Shown: positions 34,549-43,506, numbered from the stretch's first letter. The stretch is DNA of 55,796 nucleotides from Clostridiaceae bacterium (GCA_012798865.1 JAAZMK010000072.1:1-55796); one strand, 5' to 3'. The notes: a model not told the origin generated them from the letters alone. Numbers and translations: made by a program.

Positions 34549-35307
34549 TTATTTCGCCTCTCGCGCGGCGATTACGGAGGCAAGCTCCGTATTATCGGTG
34601 ATTTTGGGAAGAACCAATGTGCCTTCCGCCTCTCTTCGGTACGCGTCGTTCATAATCGTCTCGGTTCGTGTGCAGCCGAATCGCGATACGCCGACGGCAC
34701 AGACGATCAGTGCGTCGTCGAGAGTTCGTACGCCGCCGGCAGCTTTGACACGCATGGAAGACGGCGTATTGGCGCGCATCAGTTTCAGATCATGGACGGT
34801 CGCGCCGCCGGGCGCATAGCCGGTCGACGTCTTCGTAAAATCGGCACCGACGTCTGTACAAATACGGCATGCCAACAGTTTTTGCTCGTCAGTCAAATAG
34901 GCGTTCTCAAAAATAACCTTGACCAAAGCATCGGAAGCGTGTGCGGCGTCCACAACGGCACGCAAATCCTTACGCACATAGTCTAAGTTGTCGGAAAGAA
35001 GCCGTCCGATGTTCAAGACGACATCGACTTCCACACAGCCGTCATCGATGGCTTTTTGCGTCTCAAAGACTTTCGTCTCCGTATCGTTGGATCCGTGAGG
35101 AAAACCGACCACTGTCGTCAATTTAACGTCACTTCCCTTGAGGATATTCGCGGCGAATCGGACATCCGCCGGGCGAAGACAAACGGATACGCAACGATAC
35201 GTCATAGCCGTTTCGCATCCTTTTTCGATCGTATCCAATGTAAACGTCGGGTTGAGTAAAGAGACATCAATCATGTCGGCGATTTCTTGCGCAGTTACTT
35301 TATTCAT
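34549..35307 (-). CDS. deoC: Deoxyribose-phosphate aldolase (DeoC) family
   Basis: A 252-residue class I aldolase. The catalytic set is visible: Asp95 in VEVDVV, Lys130 in VKVIFE, the Schiff-base Lys159 in FTKTSTGY and Lys188 in VKAAGGVRT. The family cleaves 2-deoxyribose-5-phosphate to glyceraldehyde-3-phosphate and acetaldehyde. No nucleoside genes (deoA, deoB, deoD) are nearby. Here it heads an operon with an oxidoreductase, isomerase, ROK kinase and DeoR regulator, so it may cleave a different deoxy-sugar phosphate. The ATG at 35307 is preceded by GAGG; a promoter lies at 35525-35553, leaving a leader of about 210 bases. Confidence 0.92.
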   Translation of the reverse strand: MNKVTAQEIADMIDVSLLNPTFTLDTIEKGCETAMTYRCVSVCLRPADVRFAANILKGSDVKLTTVVGFPHGSNDTETKVFETQKAIDDGCVEVDVVLNIGRLLSDNLDYVRKDLRAVVDAAHASDALVKVIFENAYLTDEQKLLACRICTDVGADFTKTSTGYAPGGATVHDLKLMRANTPSSMRVKAAGGVRTLDDALIVCAVGVSRFGCTRTETIMNDAYRREAEGTLVLPKITDNTELASVIAAREAK

Positions 35308-35524
35308 TTTGCCTCCTCATCGGAAAATCAATGATTATCAGGATGTTGTCGCCATGTATCTGAGTCGGGTGTGATTATTCTGCTCCCAATTAGGAAAGTA
35401 CGCACAAATCTCATCCAAACGATCGTTAACGCATCGACCATTGTCCCGGTGATTTTCCTTTCATTGAAAAGAGTATCAAAACGCCCAAAAGAGACAGTAT
35501 TTCAAGCGTTTTTTGAGATAATTT

Positions 35525-35553
35525 ATTATATCATGAGTTTCAGGAGTGAACAA
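35525..35553 (-). promoter_or_regulatory. Promoter of the deoC operon
   Basis: Minus-strand TTGTTC (35548-35553), 17-bp spacer, perfect TATAAT (35525-35530). Downstream in the leader lie the palindrome AACGATCGTT (35418-35427) and the separated arms AAAACGC/GCGTTTT, possible operators. The 405-bp gap 35308-35712 otherwise holds only this promoter and the nagA control region. Confidence 0.65.
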
Positions 35554-35645
35554 ATCATTTCAATTATTTTCAGTTCTTTGAAAGACCACAAGAAATAGAG
35601 GTCGATAGTCAAGTTTCTTTTGGTAACATAATAAAGGGCTGCACC

Positions 35646-35665
35646 TTATATTTACATTAATATAA
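35646..35665. promoter_or_regulatory. Inverted repeat upstream of nagA
   Basis: TTATATT (35646-35652) and AATATAA (35659-35665) form a perfect inverted repeat with a 6-base centre, about 47 bp before the nagA start. It may be an operator or part of the promoter; I could not place a confident -35/-10 pair for nagA. Confidence 0.4.
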
Positions 35666-35712
35666 ACGCGAGCAACAAAAATAAGCACCGATCGGAAGGG
35701 AAGCAAATCACT

Positions 35713-36834
35713 ATGACGGTCTTATCGAATCTCAGACTCTTTGACGGTACGCGTTTTCTTGATGAGACGGCGATCTCTTTTGACAACGGTACGATCACGG
35801 CGCTCGGCACTATGACGGACGGCATCGATATGGGCGGACGTCTGCTCTCTCCCGGATTGATCGATCTTCATATGCACGGTCAAATGGGCGAAGATAACAT
35901 GCGTCCGGGCGGGACGACGCGCATCGCGACCACACAGCCGCAATTCGGCGTCACATCCTTTTGCCCGACCTCCGTCACCGATTCGGACGAGCAAACACGC
36001 GTTTTTCTGGAAAATGTACGCCAAGCGATGGAATCAGCGCAGGGCGCGCGCGTCTTGGGCGCATATTTGGAAGGACCTTATCTCGATCATGATTTACGCG
36101 GTGTCCACGACGAGCGCTTCCTGAAGGAGCCGTCCGTTTCCGATTACCGCGCGCTCGTTGAAGGTTACGAAGACCTGATCGTTCGCGTTACGCTCGCACC
36201 TGAAAAAAATGGCGGTATGGAGTTGGTGCGTTTTCTTGCCGATCAGGGAATTACCGTGTCGATCGGACACTCGGCTGCCACTGCCGACGAAACGGCGGAG
36301 GCTGTCAGGCTCGGCGTGAGTACGACGACACACACATTTAACGCCATGCCCGCGCTCCATCACCGACAGCCCGGCGTTCTCGGTGTCGCTCTGACCCATC
36401 CCGATCTCAAAGCGGAATTCGTCGCGGATATGGTTCATATACATCCTCTTATCGTGAAACTGATCTACCTTGCCAAGGGTGCGGAAGGTTGTTTCTACTG
36501 TACGGATTCCATGGAAGCAGCCGGAATGCGGGACGGCATTTACCGCCTTGGCAATGGGGCGGTCTCCGTGCAAGACGGCATCGCGCGGAAAGGTGAACGG
36601 TTGGCGGGAAGCACGCTCACAATGGATCGGGGTCTTCGTCTTCTTGTCGAAGAGGCGGACATTCCCCTGCATGACGCGCTGCGCATGGGAACTCGCAACC
36701 CCGCTGACGTCATCGGTCGCCCCGATCTCGGACGCCTTGTTCCCGGTGCCAAAGCTGATTTCGTACTTTGGGATGATGCGCTTCATGTCGAGGCTACGTA
36801 TATTGAAGGTCGCTGTTTCTATCGTGCCGACTGA
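35713..36834 (+). CDS. nagA: N-acetylglucosamine-6-phosphate deacetylase
   Basis: A 373-residue amidohydrolase. Visible motifs are DLHMHG (metal site and fold start), YLEGPY, the metal-binding histidines in GHSAAT and THTFNAM, and the catalytic Asp in CTDSMEAAG. These are diagnostic for NagA, which removes acetate from GlcNAc-6-P to give glucosamine-6-P for glycolysis or wall synthesis. The ATG at 35713 has GGAAGGGAAG upstream. It is divergent from the deoC operon and shares a 405-bp control region with it. Downstream NagB is not in the window. Together with NanE it supports amino-sugar use by this locus. Confidence 0.94.
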   Translation: MTVLSNLRLFDGTRFLDETAISFDNGTITALGTMTDGIDMGGRLLSPGLIDLHMHGQMGEDNMRPGGTTRIATTQPQFGVTSFCPTSVTDSDEQTRVFLENVRQAMESAQGARVLGAYLEGPYLDHDLRGVHDERFLKEPSVSDYRALVEGYEDLIVRVTLAPEKNGGMELVRFLADQGITVSIGHSAATADETAEAVRLGVSTTTHTFNAMPALHHRQPGVLGVALTHPDLKAEFVADMVHIHPLIVKLIYLAKGAEGCFYCTDSMEAAGMRDGIYRLGNGAVSVQDGIARKGERLAGSTLTMDRGLRLLVEEADIPLHDALRMGTRNPADVIGRPDLGRLVPGAKADFVLWDDALHVEATYIEGRCFYRAD

Positions 36835-36970
36835 ACTTTAATTTAAACTGATTGATTAACTGTCTAGAATAGTTGAATCCGGTTTCGTCAGCTCGAGACG
36901 GGAGAGAGGGTAAGTGTGGTAGAATACTTTAGCTTTAACGCATACAGGATTTTACCGTAGGAGGACGAAT

Positions 36971-38350
36971 ATGACGTCACAGAAGGTTCAAGAAGAGAAT
37001 AGAACGATCAAGTTCGCGGTCGAAGTACCGGCGGATGAATTTAAAAAATCGCTCCAAGCCGCCCATCGGAAACTGGCTAAGCATTTCCAAGTCCCGGGGT
37101 TTCGCAAGGGCAAGGTTCCTTATCCGATCGTGGTCAATCATTATGGCGAGAGCGTTCTCTATGACGACGCGCTTGAAGAAGCGTTGCCGAAAGTTTACGA
37201 AGAGCTGCTCGCTCAGCATGAGATAGAGCCATATTCGGATCCGAGATTCAATATCCGTGAAATTGGCGGAAGTGTCGGGTTAAAGCTTGACATCAGCGTC
37301 GCCCTTAAACCGGTGATCGAGCTCGGCGAGTATGAGGGACTCGAGGCGTACCGACCCCCCATCGAGATCGACGACGAGGAAATCGATCAAGAGATTGAAA
37401 CCGCTCGCATGCGCGTGGCGCGCCTCGTGCCGATCAAAGATCGACCGATCCAAGAAGGTGACCACGTCACCATCGATTACACGGGTTTGAAAGACGATGT
37501 GCCCTTTGACGGAGGAACGGCGACAGGGCATAAATTGGAGATCGGTTCCGGCTCTTTCATTCCGGGATTTGAGGAAGGATTGGTCGGACGCATGGTGGGC
37601 GGTACACTCGATCTACCGCTTACGTTTCCCGAAGAATACCACGCGGAAGAACTCGCAGGCGAAGATGTCATCTTTTCCGTTACGATTCATGAAGCGCTTG
37701 AACGGGAGATCCCGGAGCTCAATGACGATTTTGTCCATGATGTCAGCGAGAAGAGCGATACGGTCGAAGAGTATCGTGAGGAGATCAGACAACAACTTGA
37801 GAATAAGAAAGCAGAGGAAGCAGACCGCGTCTATGACGACGGAATCATCGGCGCTATCGTTAAAAGTTCAAAGGTCGAACTGTCGGATCTTATGGTCGAC
37901 GATGAAGTCGAAAGCAGGATTGAACAGCAACAGAGACAGTTTTCTATGTACGGGATTAATTTCACGGACTTTTTGCGGTACTCCGGACAGACGATCGAGG
38001 ACTACAAAAACTCGCAGTCGGCAAATGTGCGGCGCATGCTTGAGAGTTCATGGGTCTTGAACGCCGTGCGCGAGCGCGAGCATGAGCGGATCGAAGTGTC
38101 CGACGAAGAGTTTGAAGAGAGCGTCAGGGAGGCAGCGGAAGACGCCGGCATCACTGAAGAACTCTATGAGGGGCAATACCTCAAAACTGATTACGACCGT
38201 GATCGATTCCGGCATGAACTGGAGATGAAAAAACTGCTCAGCTGGTTGCGCGAAGTCAGCGTGGTGACCGATGTCGAGCCCGAGCCTGACGAAGAACCGG
38301 AAGAAACGGAAGATTTGGCGGAAGAAGAGGAAGGCAGCAATCTCGCTTAA
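36971..38350 (+). CDS. tig: Trigger factor
   Basis: A 459-residue ribosome-bound chaperone. The N-terminal ribosome-binding domain carries the signature VPGFRKGKVP (contact with ribosomal protein L23). The central FKBP-type prolyl isomerase domain begins near ITIDYTG-type sequence (VTIDYTGL, about 165-245). The helical C-terminal domain follows and ends in an acidic, glutamate-rich tail (EPDEEPEETEDLAEEEE), longer and more acidic than in many homologues. The ATG at 36971 follows TAGGAGG. Its place just before clpP and clpX is the classical clostridial order, linking folding of new chains to their degradation. Confidence 0.97.
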   Translation: MTSQKVQEENRTIKFAVEVPADEFKKSLQAAHRKLAKHFQVPGFRKGKVPYPIVVNHYGESVLYDDALEEALPKVYEELLAQHEIEPYSDPRFNIREIGGSVGLKLDISVALKPVIELGEYEGLEAYRPPIEIDDEEIDQEIETARMRVARLVPIKDRPIQEGDHVTIDYTGLKDDVPFDGGTATGHKLEIGSGSFIPGFEEGLVGRMVGGTLDLPLTFPEEYHAEELAGEDVIFSVTIHEALEREIPELNDDFVHDVSEKSDTVEEYREEIRQQLENKKAEEADRVYDDGIIGAIVKSSKVELSDLMVDDEVESRIEQQQRQFSMYGINFTDFLRYSGQTIEDYKNSQSANVRRMLESSWVLNAVREREHERIEVSDEEFEESVREAAEDAGITEELYEGQYLKTDYDRDRFRHELEMKKLLSWLREVSVVTDVEPEPDEEPEETEDLAEEEEGSNLA

Positions 38351-38465
38351 GTCCATGCCTTAAGCGTTTCCGCTGAACGATATGTTTTGCTGGAGACCGA
38401 AGAGAGAATGGAACACCGTAAAGAAAGAGGATATGACTACTTTTGATATCGGAGGTCACAATAGA

Positions 38466-39083
38466 ATGAATACTTTTGAAAAAAACAATCACGTGGATAT
38501 GAATCTCGTTCCGATGGTCATCGAGCAGACAAACCGCGGAGAGCGTTCGTACGATATTTTTTCGAGGCTGTTGAAAGAACGCATCGTGATTTTAAGCGAT
38601 TCTGTCAACAACGTGACGGCGAATCTCATCGTTGCTCAGCTTCTATTTCTTGAGGCGGAGGATCCGAATAAGGATATTCAGTTCTACATCAACAGTCCCG
38701 GCGGCGAAGTGTCGGCAGGGCTCATGATTTATGACACGATGCAGTACATCAAGCCGGATGTGCAGACGATTTGCATGGGTATGGCGGCAAGCATGGGCGC
38801 TTTTCTCGTGGCGGCAGGAGCGAAAGGCAAGCGATTTGCGCTTCCCAACGCTGATTTGATGATTCATCAGCCGTCGGGCGGCGCCCAAGGACAGGCGACG
38901 GACATTACCATTGCCGCCGAGTATATTCTCAAGCTGAAGCAGAGACTCAATCGCATTCTCGCCGAGCACACGGGACAACCGATCGAGGTGATCGAACGCG
39001 ATACGGATCGCGACACATGGCTTTCGGCGGAGCAGGCAATCGAATACGGCTTGATCGACAAGATTATGAGCAAGCGTGAGTAA
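38466..39083 (+). CDS. clpP: ATP-dependent Clp protease proteolytic subunit
   Basis: A 205-residue serine protease subunit. The catalytic triad is Ser109 (MAASMGAF), His134 (LMIHQPSGG) and Asp183 (DTDRDTW). The oligomer assembles into the double heptameric chamber and degrades proteins fed by ClpX or other Clp ATPases. The start is the ATG at 38466, nine bases after GGAGGT. The reading frame is open further, to 38382, but that would place the ribosome site inside the gene. It lies between tig and clpX and is probably cotranscribed with clpX (45 bp gap). Confidence 0.97.
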   Translation: MNTFEKNNHVDMNLVPMVIEQTNRGERSYDIFSRLLKERIVILSDSVNNVTANLIVAQLLFLEAEDPNKDIQFYINSPGGEVSAGLMIYDTMQYIKPDVQTICMGMAASMGAFLVAAGAKGKRFALPNADLMIHQPSGGAQGQATDITIAAEYILKLKQRLNRILAEHTGQPIEVIERDTDRDTWLSAEQAIEYGLIDKIMSKRE

Positions 39084-39128
39084 TACGTGAACGCAGGCGA
39101 CCATTGCGATTTCTCGGAGGAAAGTTGA

Positions 39129-40427
39129 ATGTCTGATAGAAAAGATAATGACAGGTCCGGTACCTTGTACTGCTCCTTTTGCGGCAAAACAGAGGATCAA
39201 GTGGAGCAGCTGATCACGGGTCCCGGTGTCTGCATCTGCAATGAATGTGTCATGCTCTGCGACGCGATGCTCAATGAAACTCCGATGTTCCGCCATTCGA
39301 ATCCGAAAGGCGATCGGTCGGAGGAGATGAACTTGTTGACACCGCAGCAGATCAAGGAAAAACTCGATGAGTACGTGATTGGTCAGGACGACGCGAAGAA
39401 AACGCTCGCCGTCTCCGTCTATAACCATTATAAGCGCGTCTACGCCGACTACATCGAAGATGAAGATGACGGTGTGGATTTGGCGAAGAGCAACATTATG
39501 TTTTTGGGACCGACAGGTTCAGGCAAAACACTTTTGGCGCAGACGCTCGCGCGGATCTTGCACGTTCCTTTCGCCATTGCCGATGCGACGGCTCTCACGG
39601 AAGCCGGATATGTCGGTGAGGATGTCGAGAATATTCTCCTGCGTCTCATACAGAATGCTGATTATGACATTGCTCTCGCAGAACAGGGCATCATCTATAT
39701 CGATGAAATTGATAAGATCACGCGTCGCTCCGACAATCCGTCGATCACGCGCGATGTCAGCGGAGAAGGTGTCCAACAGGCGTTGCTGAAGATTCTCGAG
39801 GGAACGGTGGCGAACGTGCCTCCACAGGGCGGACGTAAGCATCCGCATCAGGAATTTATTCAGATCGATACGACGAATATTCTGTTCATTTTAGGCGGAG
39901 CTTTTGACGGTATCGATAAGATCGTACGCGATCGAATAGGTCAAAAATCGATCGGTTTCGGCGCGGAGATCGAAGGCACAAACAAGATGGAAAACAAAGA
40001 GCTTTTCTCGCATTTGTTGCCGGAAGATTTACTGAAGTTCGGACTGATTCCCGAATTTATCGGTCGCGTTCCCGTAGTCGTTGCGCTGGAAGACCTCGAC
40101 CAACAGGCGCTTGTGCGTATCTTGCAGGAGCCGAAAAATGCGTTGCTGAAACAGTACAAAAAACTGATGCGTTTCGATGATGTGGAACTCATTTTTCATG
40201 ACGACGCCGTTCAGGAAATCGCCAAGGAGGCGATCGCGCTGAAGACAGGCGCGAGGGGATTGAGAACCATTCTCGAGCGCTTAATGCTCGATATCATGTA
40301 TGATGTTCCCTCTTGTGGCGATGTCCAACAAGTGATCGTAACGAAGGCGAGTGTGAAAGGTGAAGAGCGACCGATTCTTGTGCATCGCGTCGAGCAGGCG
40401 GAAAAACGCGAGGTCAGCAATGCATAA
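39129..40427 (+). CDS. clpX: ATP-dependent Clp protease ATP-binding subunit ClpX
   Basis: A 432-residue AAA+ unfoldase. The N-terminal zinc-binding domain has CSFCGK and CICNEC, a four-cysteine zinc site. The AAA+ core has Walker A GPTGSGKT, Walker B IIYIDEID, sensor regions and the ClpP-binding IGF-type loop near QKSIGFGAE. The hexamer unfolds tagged proteins and passes them to ClpP. The ATG at 39129 follows CGGAGGAAAG. A strong terminator (40465-40493) closes the tig-clpP-clpX group. Confidence 0.97.
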   Translation: MSDRKDNDRSGTLYCSFCGKTEDQVEQLITGPGVCICNECVMLCDAMLNETPMFRHSNPKGDRSEEMNLLTPQQIKEKLDEYVIGQDDAKKTLAVSVYNHYKRVYADYIEDEDDGVDLAKSNIMFLGPTGSGKTLLAQTLARILHVPFAIADATALTEAGYVGEDVENILLRLIQNADYDIALAEQGIIYIDEIDKITRRSDNPSITRDVSGEGVQQALLKILEGTVANVPPQGGRKHPHQEFIQIDTTNILFILGGAFDGIDKIVRDRIGQKSIGFGAEIEGTNKMENKELFSHLLPEDLLKFGLIPEFIGRVPVVVALEDLDQQALVRILQEPKNALLKQYKKLMRFDDVELIFHDDAVQEIAKEAIALKTGARGLRTILERLMLDIMYDVPSCGDVQQVIVTKASVKGEERPILVHRVEQAEKREVSNA

Positions 40428-40464
40428 AGCGATATATAACGCCCGCTTTGACTGTTATTGACGA

Positions 40465-40491
40465 AAAAAGCCGGAGAATCACCGGCTTTTT
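40465..40491 (+). terminator. Rho-independent terminator after clpX
   Basis: AAAAAGCCGG (40465-40474), loop AGAATCA, CCGGCTTTTT (40482-40491): a perfect stem with a T-run, usable in both directions. Confidence 0.92.
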
Positions 40492-40549
40492 CCTTCGTCG
40501 CGGAACATACGATGTTGTCGTTATCAGTCTATGACAGAGGGCAACAATC

Positions 40550-41539
40550 GTGGGAGCAGAAAACGAAGGAAATATGGTCGTGGCGGCACTTGGGGATGAA
40601 TGGTGTGTAGGTGGCAAAGAGCACAGGATGACCGTTTTGGGTGATGGACGGCGTGTAGCCGTGAAGCCAGAGTATGAATGTGCCGATCCGCGCATCGCTA
40701 GACTGCTTTACGACGTACGTTCGCCCTTTTTGCCGAGATGTCTCGGCCTGACATCTCCCGAGAGAGGAGATGGCGTCGTTTGGAGGGGCGAAAGGAACTC
40801 GATATTCTCTGTGCAAGAGTGTCTAGATACTCGCTTTTTAGAGGGGCGCGAACCGCTGCCTTTTCTAGAATGCTATCCATCGCCCGCTGTGCCTTCAATT
40901 GTTTTTGAATGGGTTGACGGACAAACGATGCGCGATATCGAAAAAAGTGCATTGTCGTCGACACGATTAGAAAAATGGTTCGACGATATCCTTGACGGTC
41001 TGGCGTGGCTCAGCCGATGTGCCGGCAACCCGATTGCCCATCTCGATATTTCGCCGGATAACATCGTCATCGCGCAGTCGGGCGATGCCTTGCTGATTGA
41101 TTTTTCCGGCGCGCGCGTGCTCGATGGCTGTGCCCGAGCGCCCGAGGCATCACGTATTTACAAGGAAGGTTATGCGGCGCCGGAAATCTTTCTGGGCGAT
41201 CTTTTGCCTGAAAGTGACTTGTATGCGCTTGCCAAGTCAATCCTTTCCGTTTGGTGCGATGAATCGGCGAAGACATTGACTCATTCCTCAATAAGGGGAG
41301 CTTTATGCAAACTTGACCTGCCATTTTCCGAGAGATTGCGATGCTGCCTGTCTGATGATCCGGTGGTGAGGCGCGATGCACTGCGCGATTGTTCGTTGAA
41401 ACCGGTCACGGAGGAAAGACAGCTTCAATGCATAAAATGTGAACCGGATCAAATGCCGACCCGCGATGATGATCCGTGCCCCTATTCACTTGCTACGTGT
41501 CCGTTTCTTGAAGTCGCAGATATCATTTGCGGCGAGTAG
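40550..41539 (+). CDS. Atypical Hanks-type protein kinase-like protein
   Basis: A 329-residue protein with eukaryotic-like kinase features but weak overall similarity. It has a VAVK strand-3 Lys (RVAVKPEYE), a catalytic loop HLDISPDN (Asp166, Asn171), metal-binding DFS in place of DFG (Asp184, LIDFSGA) and an APE motif (YAAPE). The glycine loop is poor. The C-terminus has a cysteine cluster, CIKC and then CPYSLATC, that could bind zinc. There is no transmembrane or PASTA segment, so unlike PrkC it is cytosolic. The GTG at 40550 has AGAGGG eight bases upstream. It sits between the clpX terminator and folD; its substrate is unknown, and a pseudokinase or small-molecule kinase is possible. Confidence 0.7.
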   Translation: MGAENEGNMVVAALGDEWCVGGKEHRMTVLGDGRRVAVKPEYECADPRIARLLYDVRSPFLPRCLGLTSPERGDGVVWRGERNSIFSVQECLDTRFLEGREPLPFLECYPSPAVPSIVFEWVDGQTMRDIEKSALSSTRLEKWFDDILDGLAWLSRCAGNPIAHLDISPDNIVIAQSGDALLIDFSGARVLDGCARAPEASRIYKEGYAAPEIFLGDLLPESDLYALAKSILSVWCDESAKTLTHSSIRGALCKLDLPFSERLRCCLSDDPVVRRDALRDCSLKPVTEERQLQCIKCEPDQMPTRDDDPCPYSLATCPFLEVADIICGE

Positions 41540-41615
41540 TTTGTCGTCAATGCTTCAAGATTCATGCTAAGATAAAGTCAACACTTGAATTGGATTACGA
41601 CACAAGGAGAAAGAC

Positions 41616-42470
41616 ATGGCGAATATTTTGCTTGGTAAAGACGTCGCGGATAAGGCGACCGAGTTGCTGATTGAGCGTGTGGAGAAGCTGAAGGCAAAAG
41701 GTATTGAGCCGACTTTGGCGATCGTTCGTGTTGGAGAGAATGAAGACGATCTCTCTTATGAGCGTGGCGCTTTAAAAAGAGCGGAGAGAGTGGGCGTCAA
41801 GGTGGATGTTCGTGTTCTGCCGATCGATATTTCTCAAGCCGCTATTGAGAAAGAACTCGAAATGATTAACTATGACGCATCGATTCACGGGTGTCTTCTT
41901 TTCCGTCCTCTGCCGAAACATCTCAACGAGAAGAAGGTCTGCGATACTCTTCGTCCCGAGAAAGACGTCGACGGCATCACGTCGGCCTCGATGGCGGGCA
42001 TCTTTATGGGAGTCGACACCGGTTTTGCGCCTTGCACGGCGGAGGCGGCGATGGCGGTATTGAAGCATAATGACATTCCGATTAAAGGAGCGCGAGCCAT
42101 CGTGATCGGGCGCAGTCTTGTGATCGGGAAACCCGTCGCGATGATGCTCCTCAAGGAGAACGCAACAGTGACCACATGCCATACGCGCACCGTGGACTTG
42201 CCCGGCGTGACGCGAGAAGGCGACATCATCATTGCCTGTGCGGGTGTGGCGGAGATGGTGACGGCTGAGCACGTGAAGCCGGGTCAGACCATCATCGATG
42301 TCGGGATCAATTTCACGGATGACGGGCGCCTCGTCGGCGATGTCGCATTCGATGAGGTGGAACCCATCGTGGAAAACATTACGCCGGTGCCGCGCGGAGT
42401 CGGGTCTGTGACGACGACGATCCTGATGCAGCACGTTGTCGAGGCTGCTGAAAGGGCTTCCACGGCGTAG
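41616..42470 (+). CDS. folD: Methylenetetrahydrofolate dehydrogenase/cyclohydrolase FolD (variant active site)
   Basis: A 284-residue bifunctional folate enzyme that interconverts methylene-, methenyl- and formyl-tetrahydrofolate. It has the family segments LLFRPLPKHL, EKDVDGIT, the cofactor motif GRSLVIGKPVAMMLL, TCHTRT and the C-terminal TPVPRGVGSVTT. In classical FolD the first domain has YxxxK with an essential Lys. Here Tyr48 is followed by YERGALK, so that position is Ala52 and the nearest lysine is Lys54. As I recall, the YERGAxK form occurs in many clostridial FolD proteins, so this is a subfamily trait, not damage. The ATG at 41616 follows AAGGAG. Confidence 0.93.
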   Translation: MANILLGKDVADKATELLIERVEKLKAKGIEPTLAIVRVGENEDDLSYERGALKRAERVGVKVDVRVLPIDISQAAIEKELEMINYDASIHGCLLFRPLPKHLNEKKVCDTLRPEKDVDGITSASMAGIFMGVDTGFAPCTAEAAMAVLKHNDIPIKGARAIVIGRSLVIGKPVAMMLLKENATVTTCHTRTVDLPGVTREGDIIIACAGVAEMVTAEHVKPGQTIIDVGINFTDDGRLVGDVAFDEVEPIVENITPVPRGVGSVTTTILMQHVVEAAERASTA

Positions 42471-42482
42471 TTCGGAGTTATG

Positions 42483-42512
42483 TTGACGCAGAGGTTGTTC
42501 TTTCAGTATAAT
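42483..42512 (+). promoter_or_regulatory. Promoter of the rpmH-rnpA operon
   Basis: TTGACG (42483-42488), 18-bp spacer, TATAAT (42507-42512), about 75 bp before rpmH. No DnaA box (TTATCCACA-type) is seen in the folD-rpmH gap. Confidence 0.8.
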
Positions 42513-42585
42513 TTTAACGTTATGCCTACATACAAACGGATCATTGTCCATTAAATAATAAATTAACCTAGTTTAGGGGGAATAT

Positions 42586-42720
42586 ATGAAGCGCACCTAT
42601 CAACCGAAGCGCAAGCAACGCTCGCGTGAACACGGTTTCAGAAAAAGAATGCGAACAAAAGCCGGACGCAACATATTGAAAAGACGCAGGCTTAAGGGTC
42701 GCAGCAGAATCTCGCTGTAA
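42586..42720 (+). CDS. rpmH: Ribosomal protein bL34
   Basis: A 44-residue basic protein beginning [12 protein letters not shown], containing HGFRKRM and ending RSRISL. This is the full-length bL34 pattern. It is a component of the large ribosomal subunit. GGGGGAA lies upstream of the ATG at 42586, and the gene ends directly before rnpA, the universal bacterial order. It is too short for most ORF screens. Confidence 0.97.
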   Translation: MKRTYQPKRKQRSREHGFRKRMRTKAGRNILKRRRLKGRSRISL

Positions 42721-42723
42721 TTG

Positions 42724-43095
42724 ATGTTATCGAAGACGGCGAGCGCTGATCGTTTAAAGCACAACCGTGATTTTTCCCGTGTTTATCGATATGGAAAATG
42801 TTACAGAGGTCGTTGGCTCAGTCTTCATGTCAATAAGAGGCGTGGGGCTCAGTCGATTGCGAATCCGCGTGTCGGATTTGCAGTGAGTCGCTCCGTTCGC
42901 GGGGCCGTTCAACGGAACAGAGTCAAGCGATTGCTGCGTGAATCTTTTCGCCTTAGACATGTCGACTTGATACCGGGTTTTGATCTTATTGTGACGAATC
43001 GTTGGAAACACGCGGTGGAACCGGCATTGAGCGCTTTAATCGAAGAGATGGATCGACTCCTGATTGAATCGGGCGTCGGCAGACCGCCGGTGTGA
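42724..43095 (+). CDS. rnpA: Ribonuclease P protein component
   Basis: A basic protein of about 123 residues that binds the RNase P RNA and aids removal of 5' leaders from tRNA precursors. The family signature RNRVKRLLRESFR is present, with the upstream FAVSRSVRGAV strand. The start is the ATG at 42724; a TTG directly before it (42721) is also possible, and no clear ribosome site is visible, which suggests coupling to rpmH three bases upstream. It is the second gene of the rpmH operon. Confidence 0.96.
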   Translation: MLSKTASADRLKHNRDFSRVYRYGKCYRGRWLSLHVNKRRGAQSIANPRVGFAVSRSVRGAVQRNRVKRLLRESFRLRHVDLIPGFDLIVTNRWKHAVEPALSALIEEMDRLLIESGVGRPPV

Positions 43096-43122
43096 CTCGC
43101 TGAGTCCGGAGGTTGCTGATCG

Positions 43123-43506
43123 ATGCGAAATAGCGTACACAATCACAGAACAGATGACTCCGGCGCGGATGTGTCGGTGTTGACACGCGATCAAATGCGA
43201 AAGCCGTCTGTTGCGGTTTCCTGCTTGCTGTATCTGATCAGTTTTTATCAACGTTTTATATCTGTGGGAACCCCGGGATGCTGTCGGTTCGATCCCACCT
43301 GCTCCGTCTATGCCGCTGAGGCAATTCGTCGACATGGGGCGCTTAAAGGTGGGGGTCTTGCGATATGGCGAATCCTGCGATGCAATCCATTTTGCCGGGG
43401 AGGATACGATCCCGTTCCCGACAAAAAATCAAATGACCATTCCGCGCAAAGAACGTCTGACAGGTTTGACGGTAGAGGGCGGAAGGCAAGAAAAGAGGCG
43501 ACATGA
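43123..43506 (+). CDS. yidD: Membrane protein insertion efficiency factor YidD
   Basis: A 127-residue protein with the YidD core [25 protein letters not shown] and [14 protein letters not shown]. YidD assists insertion of membrane proteins by YidC. It is longer than usual (about 70-90 residues), having a polar N-terminal extension of about 30 residues and a charged C-terminal tail. The ATG at 43123 follows GGAGG by ten bases. It overlaps yidC by 4 bp. Confidence 0.94.
   Translation: MRNSVHNHRTDDSGADVSVLTRDQMRKPSVAVSCLLYLISFYQRFISVGTPGCCRFDPTCSVYAAEAIRRHGALKGGGLAIWRILRCNPFCRGGYDPVPDKKSNDHSAQRTSDRFDGRGRKARKEAT

Noticed and set aside
35371-35598. 75-residue plus-strand open frame
   Set aside because: It covers the deoC promoter and operator-like sites, lacks a ribosome site and has no family features.
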